From NCBI GenBank assembly GCA_030704615.1, contig CM060732.1, forward strand, positions 39,909,053 through 39,973,052: a DNA stretch of 64,000 nucleotides, written 5' to 3'. The DNA is from Takakia lepidozioides (Eukaryota; Streptophyta; Takakiopsida; Takakiales; Takakiaceae). A program made the translations under genes and the position numbers. The notes beneath the pieces are model-generated. The model made no database searches. It had not been told where the DNA came from and saw only the letters and a list, made by a program, of their open reading frames with translations. Positions 22,586-32,640 of the stretch are shown here, one piece after another. Numbering within the stretch: the stretch's first letter is position 1; each line of letters opens with the position of its first letter.

Positions 22586-23382
22586 TCCCTGCCCAGATTC
22601 CATTGTAGTTCAACAAATTGATATCCCACATCAAGCTGTCGTTCAAATGTCATGCCAGAGAATCGAACATGTTCAAATCACTGAAAACATGTCACCTTCC
22701 CTCAGTTCTTGTTACCGATTTGTTGTAATTCAAAGACCAGGATACAGCAAACTTAAATGAAGAGATGGAGACGATTATGCGTGGTGGACACTCGATGCTA
22801 CTTACTTATTCACGTATACGTCTCAAGCACGTATGTTTAGGAAGCATATTAACAATAGAAAGAAAACAAGGCAGCGTGTCCAGTTCCAGATCAGAGACTC
22901 GTAGACTGTTGGGTTGTTTGGCCATGTATGTCATCTAATTCTCAAACCGAGCAGTGGACTGTCCGATTGTTACACAGATGCAAACCAGTCCCTTGGTAAG
23001 AAGTAAAGCGTATCTTCATAACTTCCTATTATGACAATGATCTGATATGTGAGAGATTACATTTCACATCTCCCAGCAGTAAGCCACAACTCGGGCAAGC
23101 TGTGTTGCTGTGGAATTTGATTTTTACATAGCCCTTCACGGTCTAGGGTTTCATGCGAAGACGCTGGACAAAAAATTCGCGACCCAACTTCCCCATCTGT
23201 GACTCTGCAAAAAGATATTTTCTACCTCTGTAAATTCACTGGACGTTAAAGAATCTTAATCTTATCTTTACCTCAAGAAGATCCTCAACCCTCAAAGGGG
23301 GGGGGGGGGTGGGGGGAACACCCCATGTCTCAAGTGAGCCTTGATACCTCACTTGGCATATGAGAACAAATTAAGTCCCAAT
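22586..23382. other. 3' flank of pectinesterase, no gene
   Basis: No ORF of note. A G-run of 18 with a single T interruption lies at 23298-23316. Confidence 0.5.
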
Positions 23383-24838
23383 CAGTGTTGGACCAGAATA
23401 TGTATTTTTAAATACATACTAATCAGACTGTCCCTGGTATGAAGGATCTGATCCCTTATGCATAGGAGGCTGATAAGGGTATGGTGGCAGGTATGGCCTG
23501 ATAGAGTATTAATGGTATCAATAGGGTAATGGGTCTTCTAATATGGATAGTGTATGGGTATGGTATTGGTATTAACCCCTTAAGGATGATGCAACCCGAG
23601 TCGTGTCAGATCACTTGCCACGCTCGAGTTCCCATGGATGATGGTGCATGGAAGTGAACTTTGAAGATGTATTGTAGATGTCATAGAGGAGCACACGAGG
23701 GAATTTACAGCGCCAAAAAATCATAAAAGCTCTGCTCCCTAGAATTTTGCAAAGTGCTAGGGTTTCAGGAAATCCAGTGTTAGAGCACCATTGACCTGCC
23801 TACGTGGCAGCCAAATGGGAAATCTTCAAGATAACATCTAGGGCTGAAAAATTTTGTAATGCCAAAAAATTCGGACAAGGCACCATGAAATTTTACCGTG
23901 CACTTACTAAACTAGAGGAATTGGAAAACAAATGTCACCTCATTGGTGTACTTGGGAAAGAAGTCAAAACAAGATAATTTACCCCCCAGATTTCACATAC
24001 AAAGCAGCCTATCTGAATTTTTGGAATTTTGGTCTGATTTTTTTTTGGGAGGCAGTAGTTTAGGTGCCATATAATCAGATTATGGAGGGCCTTGTCTAGA
24101 AAGATTCAAACAATTTTTTCCATGCAATTTTTGAATATATTTATAAATTGGGGCATATTAGTTTGTTATAATCTCCCGAATGTAACGGTCAATTTGGCTA
24201 TATTTTTTATAGGACATGGATCTAGTAGATATGCACATAAGTGTAGATTCATCCCCGTGGATGATTGGGGGTAAGAAGTTACACCCTCCTCCATAAAGGT
24301 ATGCACCCTTTTTTGGTGGGCCCACCAAAAAATAGCTCGTCGATTAAGGGTTAATTCTTTTGATATTGATAGTGGGGATATATGAACATTGGTATGGTAA
24401 TTATGTTGTTGAGCCTTTGTATATAGTACAATTGTCAGACTATCTTTCAGTTATTTTCTGCCCAGTCATGGTAGCCAGGACCAGATTTCCACTTCCCCTG
24501 CGGAGAGTCTGATCAATTTGTTCAGCCTGCACTGCCTGATACGTCTCAAGTGCTCACTGAAGCTCATATTCCTACCCTACTTGTTCATATCCCTACTTAT
24601 ACTGAGCTCCATCGCCGCTTGCAACCCTCAGTAATGGTATCGCAGGCAATATAACAACAGCGACAACCCAGGCTGGTCTGGTATTGACGAGCAAATCCTT
24701 GACTCAATATCCACCCTAGTAGATTATGTAAATGGATAAAATGTTCTTTCATATCAGTAGGGTATGGTTCTTCATACCATTACTCATACCTTTACTGTAT
24801 ACTTAGGTCTCACCATATATACCGGTCCAACACCAACC
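23383..24838. mobile_element. probable degenerate hAT-like element, CAGTGTTGG family
   Basis: The left end CAGTGTTGGACC is mirrored on the right by GGTCCAACACCA, matching at 10 of 12 positions; the two differences are at the outermost bases. Near both ends the word GGTATGG and its complement CCATACC recur (23475-23580 and 24765-24795), like the subterminal repeats of the other hAT elements here but with a different word. I find no 8-bp target duplication, so either end may be decayed or wrongly placed. No transposase is visible. Confidence 0.45.
23576..24350. mobile_element. possible piggyBac-like MITE nested in hAT-like element
   Basis: TTAA (23572-23575) is followed by CCCCTTAAGG. At the other end TTAAGGG is followed by TTAA (24351-24354). 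TTAA duplications with ends starting CCC are the mark of piggyBac elements. The inverted match is short (about 8 bp with one extra C), no transposase is encoded, and TTAA is common in AT-rich DNA, so this is tentative. Confidence 0.35.
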
Positions 24839-24928
24839 GTACACAAAATATAAATATAAATATTCAAAATGTCCTAATTATTTAGAAGTAGGTAATTCTA
24901 GTTAACCATGACTAAAACCATGACACTG

Positions 24929-24952
24929 AATATATATATATATATATATATA
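24929..24952. repeat. (TA)n microsatellite
   Basis: A run of alternating A and T, followed by sequence ending GAAGCTAGCATAAATAAGAG that recurs after the (TA)n at 25880-25927. Confidence 0.9.
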
Positions 24953-25201
24953 ACCCTAGTCGAAGCTAGCATAAATAAGAGTCCTTTTCCCGTATTGGTA
25001 TTACCCCTTTCGAGGGTGGGCTCTATGGAACCATAACCAATTACTGAACGACAAGCTGACCACTTTCAATCTTTCTTTTGTTGAGGATAATGGCTGTGAG
25101 TGAAGTGATGGCTGTGAAGTGCATGGTTCGTAGTTGGGGGTGGTATTGGTACAAATGGGACCTGTTCAAGATGGACAGTTGAGGAAACCGGGGATGTTTA
25201 G

Positions 25202-25858
25202 CCCTTAAACGCCCACCAGGCCCAAAACGGGCTTCATTGCCTATTTAAATGTAAATTGTTTTTTCAGATCTGCATTGATGAACTTTATGAAATTAGTGCC
25301 ATAGAGTGGCTCTTGTCGTGCACTGCCAAGATTGGGCTACTAATTGCCCTAATTTTGAGTTAAAGCAAAGTTGTCTCATCATGCAAGCAAGGGGGTCAGG
25401 TTTTCATGAAGACAATTCTCTCTTTTTCATGCTAGGATTTCTTCAAACATGTGTGTGAGAGGCTTATTGTTAGGGATCTGCCCAAGTTTGACCAAGTGGC
25501 AGCACTATATGTGTTGGCCAAATTGGATTGTTTTTAGCTTGTTGGATGAGGAATCCCAAGGGGATGAAGCCTTACTAATCTCGCCTCAATCCAAGTTGAT
25601 TCCTTCCGTCACTCAAATCTTAAAACATTTGCCAAAAAATGACATGTTTCTTCAACATGCCCCACATTCAATGGTGGTGTTTTTTTGGATTTGGGGCCGA
25701 TAGCCCTGGAAATTGGTAGGTGGGTTTAGGAGGAAGATACGCACATAATGTGGGATCAAGTTCTTAAAAAAACTCAATTTTCTAAGAGTTAAACCATGTT
25801 CCATTGCAGAGTTCCTATTTTTTGAAAAAATCAAACTATGACATTGGGCGTTTAAGGG
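25202..25858. mobile_element. 657-bp MITE, TTAG-flanked, CCCTTAAACGCCCA ends
   Basis: The first 14 bases, CCCTTAAACGCCCA, are perfectly inverted at the end (TGGGCGTTTAAGGG). TTAG flanks both sides (25198-25201 and 25859-25862). No transposase is present. The 84-codon + frame at 25449-25703 and the 60-codon minus frame at 25652-25834 are unlike known proteins. The CCCTTAA ends resemble the element at 23576-24350 and piggyBac elements, though the target would be TTAG rather than TTAA. A PIF/Harbinger element with TTA duplication is the alternative. Confidence 0.6.
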
Positions 25859-25878
25859 TTAGTAGAGAAGCTGGAGAA

Positions 25879-25880
<2 letters not shown>

Positions 25881-25927
<47 letters not shown>
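25881..25927. repeat. (TA)n microsatellite, about 47 bp
   Basis: Uninterrupted alternating AT. It is followed by AGAGCTAGCATAAATAAGAG, nearly the same sequence that follows the (TA)n at 24929-24952, so the two microsatellites lie at equivalent places in a duplicated sequence. Confidence 0.95.
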
Positions 25928-25928
<1 letters not shown>

Positions 25929-27724
25929 CGCCAGCCAGAGCTAGCATAAATAAGAGCCTCTTCCCCTAAGAATATCTATACATATACATTGATTGTAAGT
26001 TCGGGAATGAGCTCTTTGCACCAATTGGTATTTGTCTTTATTTTTGAAAGACGGTGTTTGATGGGCAACCTGCAAATGGGCGCAGGTTGGAAGCTCTCCC
26101 TCATCATTCGAGGATGCTAGCTTACATACATGATTTAAGAGGACACATGGCTGCATCTTCTTCTCCACTGTAAACATCCCATTACTCGACATAATCAAGG
26201 AGTCTGGCAACTTTGTAAACTTATCCTCACACACCCTAGATCTAGATGGTATAACCTCATTAATGCATGTACGTTTCAAGGAAGGCCACTGGACCACACA
26301 ATACCCTCATGGCTACTACCATGTACATGCGTTAATTACCCATGCCTTTGTCTAGCAAGACTATGTCATAATATTCTTCTTGTCCAAGGATTCCCCATCT
26401 CGTCGGCAATGCCAACAGGTCCACTCCCCCTCCCTCACCATTCATATAATTGAATTTACCTTTTGTCATGACAGATATCCGGACTAGTCGATTATGTACA
26501 AACGTGAAAATATGAACCCCTCGATCTGGCCCTCCGCCAATATGGATGCAACACCGCCCCTTTGACAATCATCAATCATATGGTCCTGCAATGATACATA
26601 CAGTTTAATTGAGTTGCAAACTGACAATTTTGTCTCTGTAAACTAGAGAACCTCCAACCCCATATACATGCCCAGCACTGGTGACCACTTTCCAAATGGG
26701 CGGTAGTAAAGATAGGAGTCTATTTGGGATGCACTGACACCATAAGTTTAACTTGCTTTGATAAGAAATTTCTTTCTTGCTTCGTTATGTGGAATAGTAA
26801 TAAACATAGCACATTGTGCACTGTTTATGTGTATACAATGTTGGCCAAAATAGGTTAGGCCTCTAGTTTTTCATCACACACTGACCGTAATATCTGAATC
26901 CCCTCTCTAGACACATGGCCACATCTGCTACAACTCAATTGCAATCAACCCCATACCAAATAAATGGTTTCTATATAAGTAGACACAATCAAGGGGTATG
27001 GAAACTTTTAAAACTTCTCCTATTGCACCCCTCCAGATGATTCAACCACCCCCCTGGTTTTTTCCCTGCTCATGCAAACAATATCCATGCCTATGTCTGG
27101 CACGCCTTTGTCTTGGTATACAACTAGTTCAAGGTTTCCCAAACTCAAACATATCACCCTCAAGTCCATGTCCCTCTCTTACTATTCATATTATCGAATT
27201 TACTTGTGTGACCATTATCCATGAACAAACAAACAAAATATGAACCATTCACAATGTATACATGGATTACAAAAACACCATTGACTATTACAAATGTAGG
27301 TATTAGAGGTTGTGCCCATAGCGATAACATTCTCACTTTACATCATAACTTGAAAATACCTCGTATTGTCACCACTCGATTTTCCAACCTGGACCTACAC
27401 TTTACCACTATCAAATCACTTACAGCTATACCTCTTAACAAACACAAAATTGACAGTGGCTAGCTGGTCACATTGTAGTTATGTAACTCCTATAGAGCCC
27501 ATATCCGAAAGAGAGAGTACCTTCATGGGAAAAGACTCTTATTTACGCAAGCTCCAATTAGCGTGTGTGTACACTAGGGACCACTGAAGCTCAAACATCG
27601 AAAATTCACCTTCATCATGAATTGACTGTCGATGAATACTTGTACAGCTGAGCAACTGCAGGCTCTGAGCTCGGGCTTGATATTCAGCAATCCAAGAGAC
27701 AAGTGGCCATGAAATCAAGCCACT
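25928..27724. other. intergenic, with a diverged duplication
   Basis: A stretch around 26335-26480 and one around 27085-27215 share the order of several words (CCATGCCT.TGTCT, CAAGG.TT.CCCA, ATTCATAT.AT.GAATTTAC), so they are diverged copies of one repeat about 740 bp apart. The short frames here match no family I know. Confidence 0.45.
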
Positions 27725-28045
27725 TCAACCATCTTCATCCAAATGGAAAGTGTAACTGAAGGCAAGTTTTGGTCTGTTTGATAGCAGCTCAGACTCCTTC
27801 AGAGTATCTTGAATAAGTGCATTGGCGGCCAAGTACGCCTGGATGACCTCCACAAAACCACCACCTCCTAGATGGCCTACTCCAGTGCTCTGCCCTGAAT
27901 CTCGAACAATGGATGCCGCCTTCTGAATGGCCTTCTTGATGCTCTGAAGGAGGCTCTCTCGGTCGTGAAGTTTCCTGTGCTCTTCCTTTGTTTTCGAGTA
28001 CACCAAGATGTCGTCGATGTACACGATCACAAAGTCATCCAACCA
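27725..28045 (-). pseudogene. Ty3-type reverse-transcriptase scrap joined to unknown frame
   Basis: The minus-strand frame opens with LDDFVIVYIDDILVYSKT (28045 to about 27985), the catalytic YIDD block of Ty3/gypsy reverse transcriptases, followed by KEEHRKLH. After that, from about 27965 down, the text (SLLQSIKKAIQKAASIVRDSG, GGGGFVEVIQAYLAAN) no longer resembles a polymerase, though the frame stays open to 27725. So about 80 bp of retroelement are fused to other sequence. No flanking domains or LTRs are seen. Confidence 0.6.
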
Positions 28046-28066
28046 CTCCTGAACAGACGCTTGATC

Positions 28067-28549
28067 TCAAAGATCAAGTCTGTCACAACACCCCCCCCCC
28101 CCCCCACCCTCTGAGGCATTCACCTTCTTCACGGCAACGCCCAGCAAGTTCTTTGAGTCCCTCCTGTCAAGCCAAGCATCCACAATGCTCTTGACCATCC
28201 TCGCATCCCACAGTCGATCCAATATGTCGACCCTCTCAAGTGTCAAACCACTCAAACAAAGCTCCCCTCCGATCTGCTCGGTGACATGCTGAGTGACCCG
28301 CTCCGTGACCTCATGCTCACAGCGCCTTAACGTCGACTCAACATGCAATCCAACAAGGTCAACAACCTTTGGATCGGAGTTGAGTTTTGCTGCACTAGTC
28401 CCCACATCCATTCTGCTGAACACTCTCTTCACCCTCGACTGTTTGTCTTTCAAGACACTCTCTCTCTTCGCCTTGGGCTCGATAGGATGAACATCATTTG
28501 CCTTTGCAAACAACTCATCGGGATTTCCCCTCGACACCATTTCAACCAC
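28067..28549 (-). CDS. hypothetical protein, helical, 160 aa
   Basis: This minus-strand frame reads like real protein. A lysine/arginine-rich start is followed by amphipathic helices (TLRRCEHEVTERVTQHVTEQ, GLTLERVDILDRLWDARM, IVDAWLDRRDSKNLLGV) and a glycine run at the C terminus made by a poly-C tract (28090-28104). I do not recognise the family. It lies just upstream, on the same strand, of the reverse-transcriptase scrap and its open frame, with which it could form one broken gene. Confidence 0.35.
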   Translation of the reverse strand: MVEMVSRGNPDELFAKANDVHPIEPKAKRESVLKDKQSRVKRVFSRMDVGTSAAKLNSDPKVVDLVGLHVESTLRRCEHEVTERVTQHVTEQIGGELCLSGLTLERVDILDRLWDARMVKSIVDAWLDRRDSKNLLGVAVKKVNASEGGGGGGCCDRLDL

Positions 28550-29324
28550 AGAGATATGGTCTTCTCAATGTAGAAGACCAAGCAAAACTGTGAGACCAAT
28601 CTAATCCATCTAAACTCTGAGACAAATCTAAACCCTCTTTGAAAAGCTAACCCATGTTTGAAAATTGTGAGACCAATCTGAGGGTAGCTATCGTGTGAGC
28701 AGCTCACGTAAGCATGATCACGCTTTGTACACTAATCGTGAGCAAAATCCTCAAGCGTGAGCAGAATTCCTTAAGCGTGAGCAGATTATGGAAGCAGAGC
28801 CTACAACCGAGGTAATACAGGGCCTATTGCCGTGGACGCAAAGTGTTTTGAATGCAAATTCACGTAGGCGGCCAGGGACCACTCCATGTCGTGCTCCATG
28901 CATGCAATGTGGGATGAATATATCATAAAAAACGGACGGATGAAAGAGGCATGGATGAATGAAAGAAGGTGATGGATGCATGATGGATGAATGTGGGATG
29001 AACGTGAGTCCTGAAGAGTGGAGGATGCATGGACTGAAATAAAATTGATTGTACGGCAAACACAACATTGACGACAAATTCTATACTCGGGGAAACAAGG
29101 GAAAACCGTAACTACAAACACTGATTCTGCAACCCAAAATTTCAAACCCCCATGGAAAACCATAAACCGAAAACCCATGCCCGCAATGATAAACCCCAAA
29201 CCCCAAACCTCAAACCCCAAAGCAGAAACGGAAGCCAGAAACCCAGAACGGTAACCCTAATTCAAACGGCACATGGGAATCCAACCCAAAAACCAATTAA
29301 AACATTTAAAATTAAAACAAAACC
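28550..29324. other. left flank of palindromic tandem array
   Basis: No gene. The words GGATGAATG and GATGGATG recur at 28915-29030. Their reverse complements (CATTCATCC, CATCCATC) recur at 31020-31105 on the other side of the array, so the array is bracketed by loosely inverted sequence. A CAAACCCCAAACC-type low-complexity patch lies at 29190-29220. Confidence 0.45.
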
Positions 29325-30780
29325 TGAGCGAATAGCCATGTTCTACCATTGAAACAGGTTGGGCATTAAGGTGGCGTCATTTGCAACCCTCACAAGGAAC
29401 ATGACAATTCACCCCAAAAACCAAAAATAAAAATAAAAATGAAATAAAAGCCTTGGCGAGGAGCCATGTTCGGAGAGGGAAATAGGCTCGGCATTAAGGT
29501 GACGTTAACGCTAACTTAATTCCCAGAGCTTAATTCCAGCCCAGAAGACCAACCAGATTAACGTATCGTCAACGACACCAGCCCTTGTTGCAACATGACA
29601 ATTCACCCCAAAAACATAAAAAACAATAAAAACTAAATATAAGCCTTGGCGAGAAGCCATGTTCGTAGAGGGAACAGGCTTGGCATTAAGGTGGCGTTGA
29701 TGCCACCTTCATTCCCAGCCCCTGTTTGAGCTTAATTTCAGCCCAGAAGACCAACCAGATTTAGGTGTCGTAAACTACACCTTAATTCCCAGCCCCTAAT
29801 GGAACATGACAATTCATCCAAAAAAAAAAAAAAAAAAAAAAAACAAACAAACTAAAAAAAAGCCTTCGCGAGAAGCCATGGTCGTAGAGGGAAACTGGCT
29901 CGGCATCAACGCCACCTTAATTCCCAGCCCCTGTTAGAGCTTAATTCCAACCCAGAAGACCAACCAAATTAAGGTGTCGTCAACTACAACTTAATTCCCA
30001 GCCCCTGTTGGAACATGACAATTCACCCCAAAAACAAAAAAAACAAAAAAAAAGCCTTGACGAGTAGTCATGTTCGTAGAGGGAAACAAGCTCGGCATTA
30101 AGGTGGCGTGAACGCCACCTTAATTCCCAGCCCTTGTTAGAGCTTAATTCCAGCCCAGAAGACCAACCAGATTAAGGTGTCGTCAACGACACTTTAATTC
30201 CCAGCCCCTGTTGGAACATGACAATTCACCCCAAAAACAAAAAAAACAAAAAAAAACAAAAAAAAAGCCTTGGCGAGAGGCCATGTCCGTAGAGGGAAAC
30301 AGGCTCGGCATCAACGCCACCTTAATTCCCAGCCCCTGTTAGAGCTTAATTCCAGCCCAGTAGACCAACCAAATTAAGGTGTTGTCAACGACACCTTAAT
30401 TCCCAGCCCCGGTTGGAATATGACAATTCACCCCAAAAACAATAAAAAACAATAAAAACTAAATAAAAGCCTTTGGCGAGCAGCCATGTTCATAGAGGGA
30501 AACAATCTCAGCATTAAGGTGGCGTAAACGCCACTTTAATTCCCAGCCCCTGTTAGAGCTTAAATCCAAGACCAACCAGTAATTTGGCACATTCGGGGGA
30601 AAAAAAAAAAAAAAAACCCTTTTTTATTTTATTTTATTTTCCCCGAATGTGCCAGATTAAGGTGTCGTCGACGACACCTTAATTCCCAGCCCCTGTTGGA
30701 GCTTAATTCCAGCCCAGAAGACCAGCCAGATTAAGGTGGCGTGAAGGTGGCGTCAACACCACCTTAAATCTGGCACATTC
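29325..30780. repeat. tandem array of ~190-220-bp units built from paired palindromes
   Basis: The marker GCCTTGGCGAGAAGCCATG (with variants) starts units at about 29450, 29643, 29861, 30053, 30267 and 30468, with a partial unit before the first. Each full unit holds two near-perfect palindromes: TTAAGGTGGCGT/ACGCCACCTTAA (for example 30098-30123) and TTAAGGTGTCGT/ACGACACCTTAA (for example 30172-30197 and 30657-30682), each with a 2-base centre. They are separated by AATTCCAGCCCAGAAGACC and followed by an A-rich tract of variable length (27 A in a row near 29820). The unit-length variation comes mainly from the A tract and from loss of a palindrome arm. A longer hairpin (AATTTGGCACATTCGGGG mirrored by CCCCGAATGTGCC, 30581-30655) interrupts the last unit. 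Confidence 0.9.
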
Positions 30781-31754
30781 GTCTCATCTCATCTCCCCCT
30801 CCTGTGGTCCGCGAGAGGGGTGGTTTTGTGTAGAGCAGGGCTAGTATCTTTATAGACAGTTCTGCATCAGTTTTGGGCTCAAAATCAGATGGAAGTGCCT
30901 TTGCGGAATGACTCATTTGTTTTAAGACAGACATTTATGAAGCACCAGTTTCTCTCCCTTGCATGTTTGAAGATGTGTTTTCGGGCTTCTTTTAGCGGTC
31001 CCCGGTCTGAATTCGTCATTTTCATTCATCCACTCTTTTTCTCATCCATGTTTTTTCATCATACATTCATCCATCGTTCATCCACTCCTTTCATCCAACT
31101 TCTTTTCAAAACACACTCAAACATCAATCAACCACTCCACAATGTTGCTGCTAACCCGCACGCTCACTCTTAAAAAAAAATGCTCTCTTTTCGACGCTTG
31201 AAGCCCACGGTAATAGGGCTTCCAGCAGGTACAGGTAACAGGGCGAAATAAGGGTAAAGTAGAGGTTGTGAGAGAGACAACTTGCTATGCTAGGGCAGGG
31301 TGAAAGAGTAGTAAGAAAGATCTTATGCAAGAGAGACTTGTGTGCATTGTTTCGTGAATGGTTTAGATTGGAGAGGTAGGTAGCTATTCCGTGAGATAAG
31401 AGCACAAAAATGATGCGAAGATGAGGTGCGGAGCTGATCCGGAATTGACGAGCTGAGAAGACAAGGAGTTGGAGCAGATCTGCAGTGGCAATGTGAAGAC
31501 AGATTCAGTACTTTAGAACTTGAGCTGAGTTCTAAATTTAGGATCTCGATTTTTCTTATGCCGCCAATTGAAGTCTGCTTCGTCTCCATCACTAGGGGAC
31601 TTCCCATTGAGGGGGGATTGATTGATTCCAAGTAAAGTGCATGTTGGGTAAACTGGTGCCGAGCAAGTTGCCTTTGCCCCAGGACTCGGCGAAATCTTGA
31701 AGCAACTTCCTCCCTCGTTGCTCCGAAGTTCTGGGAAGAGCTGAGCTCTGTGCA
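30781..31754. other. right flank of palindromic array, no gene
   Basis: Short + frame 30889-31173 and minus frames 31151-31763 are not recognisable. The part of 31323-31763 nearest 31755 is continuous with the LINE remnant but has lost polymerase features. Confidence 0.4.
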
Positions 31755-32640
31755 GGGCCTCATGTGCCAGAGGGATGTTGTCTAGAATCATGCGATCCTT
31801 GAGAAAGCATGTTTGGTTTTTCCTTATCATCTTTGACTACAGAGGTTGCAACCTTAATGCAAGGGCCTTTGCTATAATTTTGTAGGTGGAGTTCAACAAA
31901 GTAATAGGGCGGTAGTTGGCCATATCCTCCCTATCTCCCTTCTTGAAAATGTGAGTGACAAGTCCTTCAGAAATTTGTGATGGCATAATTTTCTTTTCAA
32001 GAATGTCATTGGCCATGAGCAGGTATTCTTCCCCGAGGGTATGCCACATTGCTTTGAAGAGCTCTACAGGGAGGCCATCAAGGCCTGGAGATTTCTGGGA
32101 TGCCGTGGATTCCACCGCTTTCCCCAGTTCCTCCATGGAGAACGGTTCAGCCAAAATTGCTTTGTCCCTTTGAGAGATTGCGCAGGGAATGTGCTACAGC
32201 AGGGTTGTTGTGGCCTGGTCTTTTAGGAGTGATGGATTTTGTTTTTGAAAGAGGTTTTTGAAGTAACCAGCGGCCACAGAAGCCATTGTCCTGGGATTGT
32301 CCACCAGCAGACCTGTGGCTAAATCTAGCAGGGCCGGAACAAGGGTTGCAGAACGCCTTTGAGCTGTTTTGGTGAAGAAGTATTTATTCATCTTTTCGCC
32401 TTTGAGTGACCAGTTGACTCCTGCCTTGATCCTCATGAACTCTTCTTTGGCATGCAACAGCAGGGACAAATTCTGTTTGGCAGTTTTGTATGAAAACATT
32501 GTGTAAGGGCCCTCATGTCCAGTCTGCAATTGATACTGGCAAACCTCCAGGCACTTCGTGAGGCCTCCTGTTAGAATCCTCCTGCTCAACAAGAGAATTC
32601 AAGCTTTGGTTTTGAAATTCTCTTGTTGGGTAGGCTGGTC
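31755..32640 (-). pseudogene. LINE (non-LTR retrotransposon) reverse-transcriptase remnant
   Basis: Reading the minus strand from 32592, the frame gives the plant LINE text upstream of the polymerase (KTAKQNLSLLLHAKEEFMRI, WSLKGEKMNKYFFTKTAQRR, MASVAAGYFKNLFQKQ). After a frame break near 32195 it continues with early RT blocks (KSPGLDGLPVELFKAMW, LVTHIFKKGDREDMANYRPITLLN, YKIIAKALALRLQP), then after another break KNQTCFLKDRMILDNI near 31815-31770. The FADD catalytic block and the 3' half are missing. At least two frameshifts show it is dead. It is typical of an L1-type plant LINE truncated and decayed in place. Confidence 0.85.
32587..32630. repeat. short hairpin at 5' side of LINE remnant
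   Basis: CAACAAGAGAATTCAA is mirrored by TTGAAATTCTCTTGTTG after a 10-base loop, giving a 16-bp stem with one bulge. It lies at the edge of the LINE-like text. Confidence 0.7.

Noticed and set aside
23298-23316. G-run as a G-quadruplex regulatory site
   Set aside because: A single mononucleotide-like run without nearby promoter; likely replication slippage.
31151-31405. 84-codon minus ORF as the end of the LINE polymerase
   Set aside because: No RT, RNase H or zinc-knuckle wording; it lies outside the recognisable LINE part.
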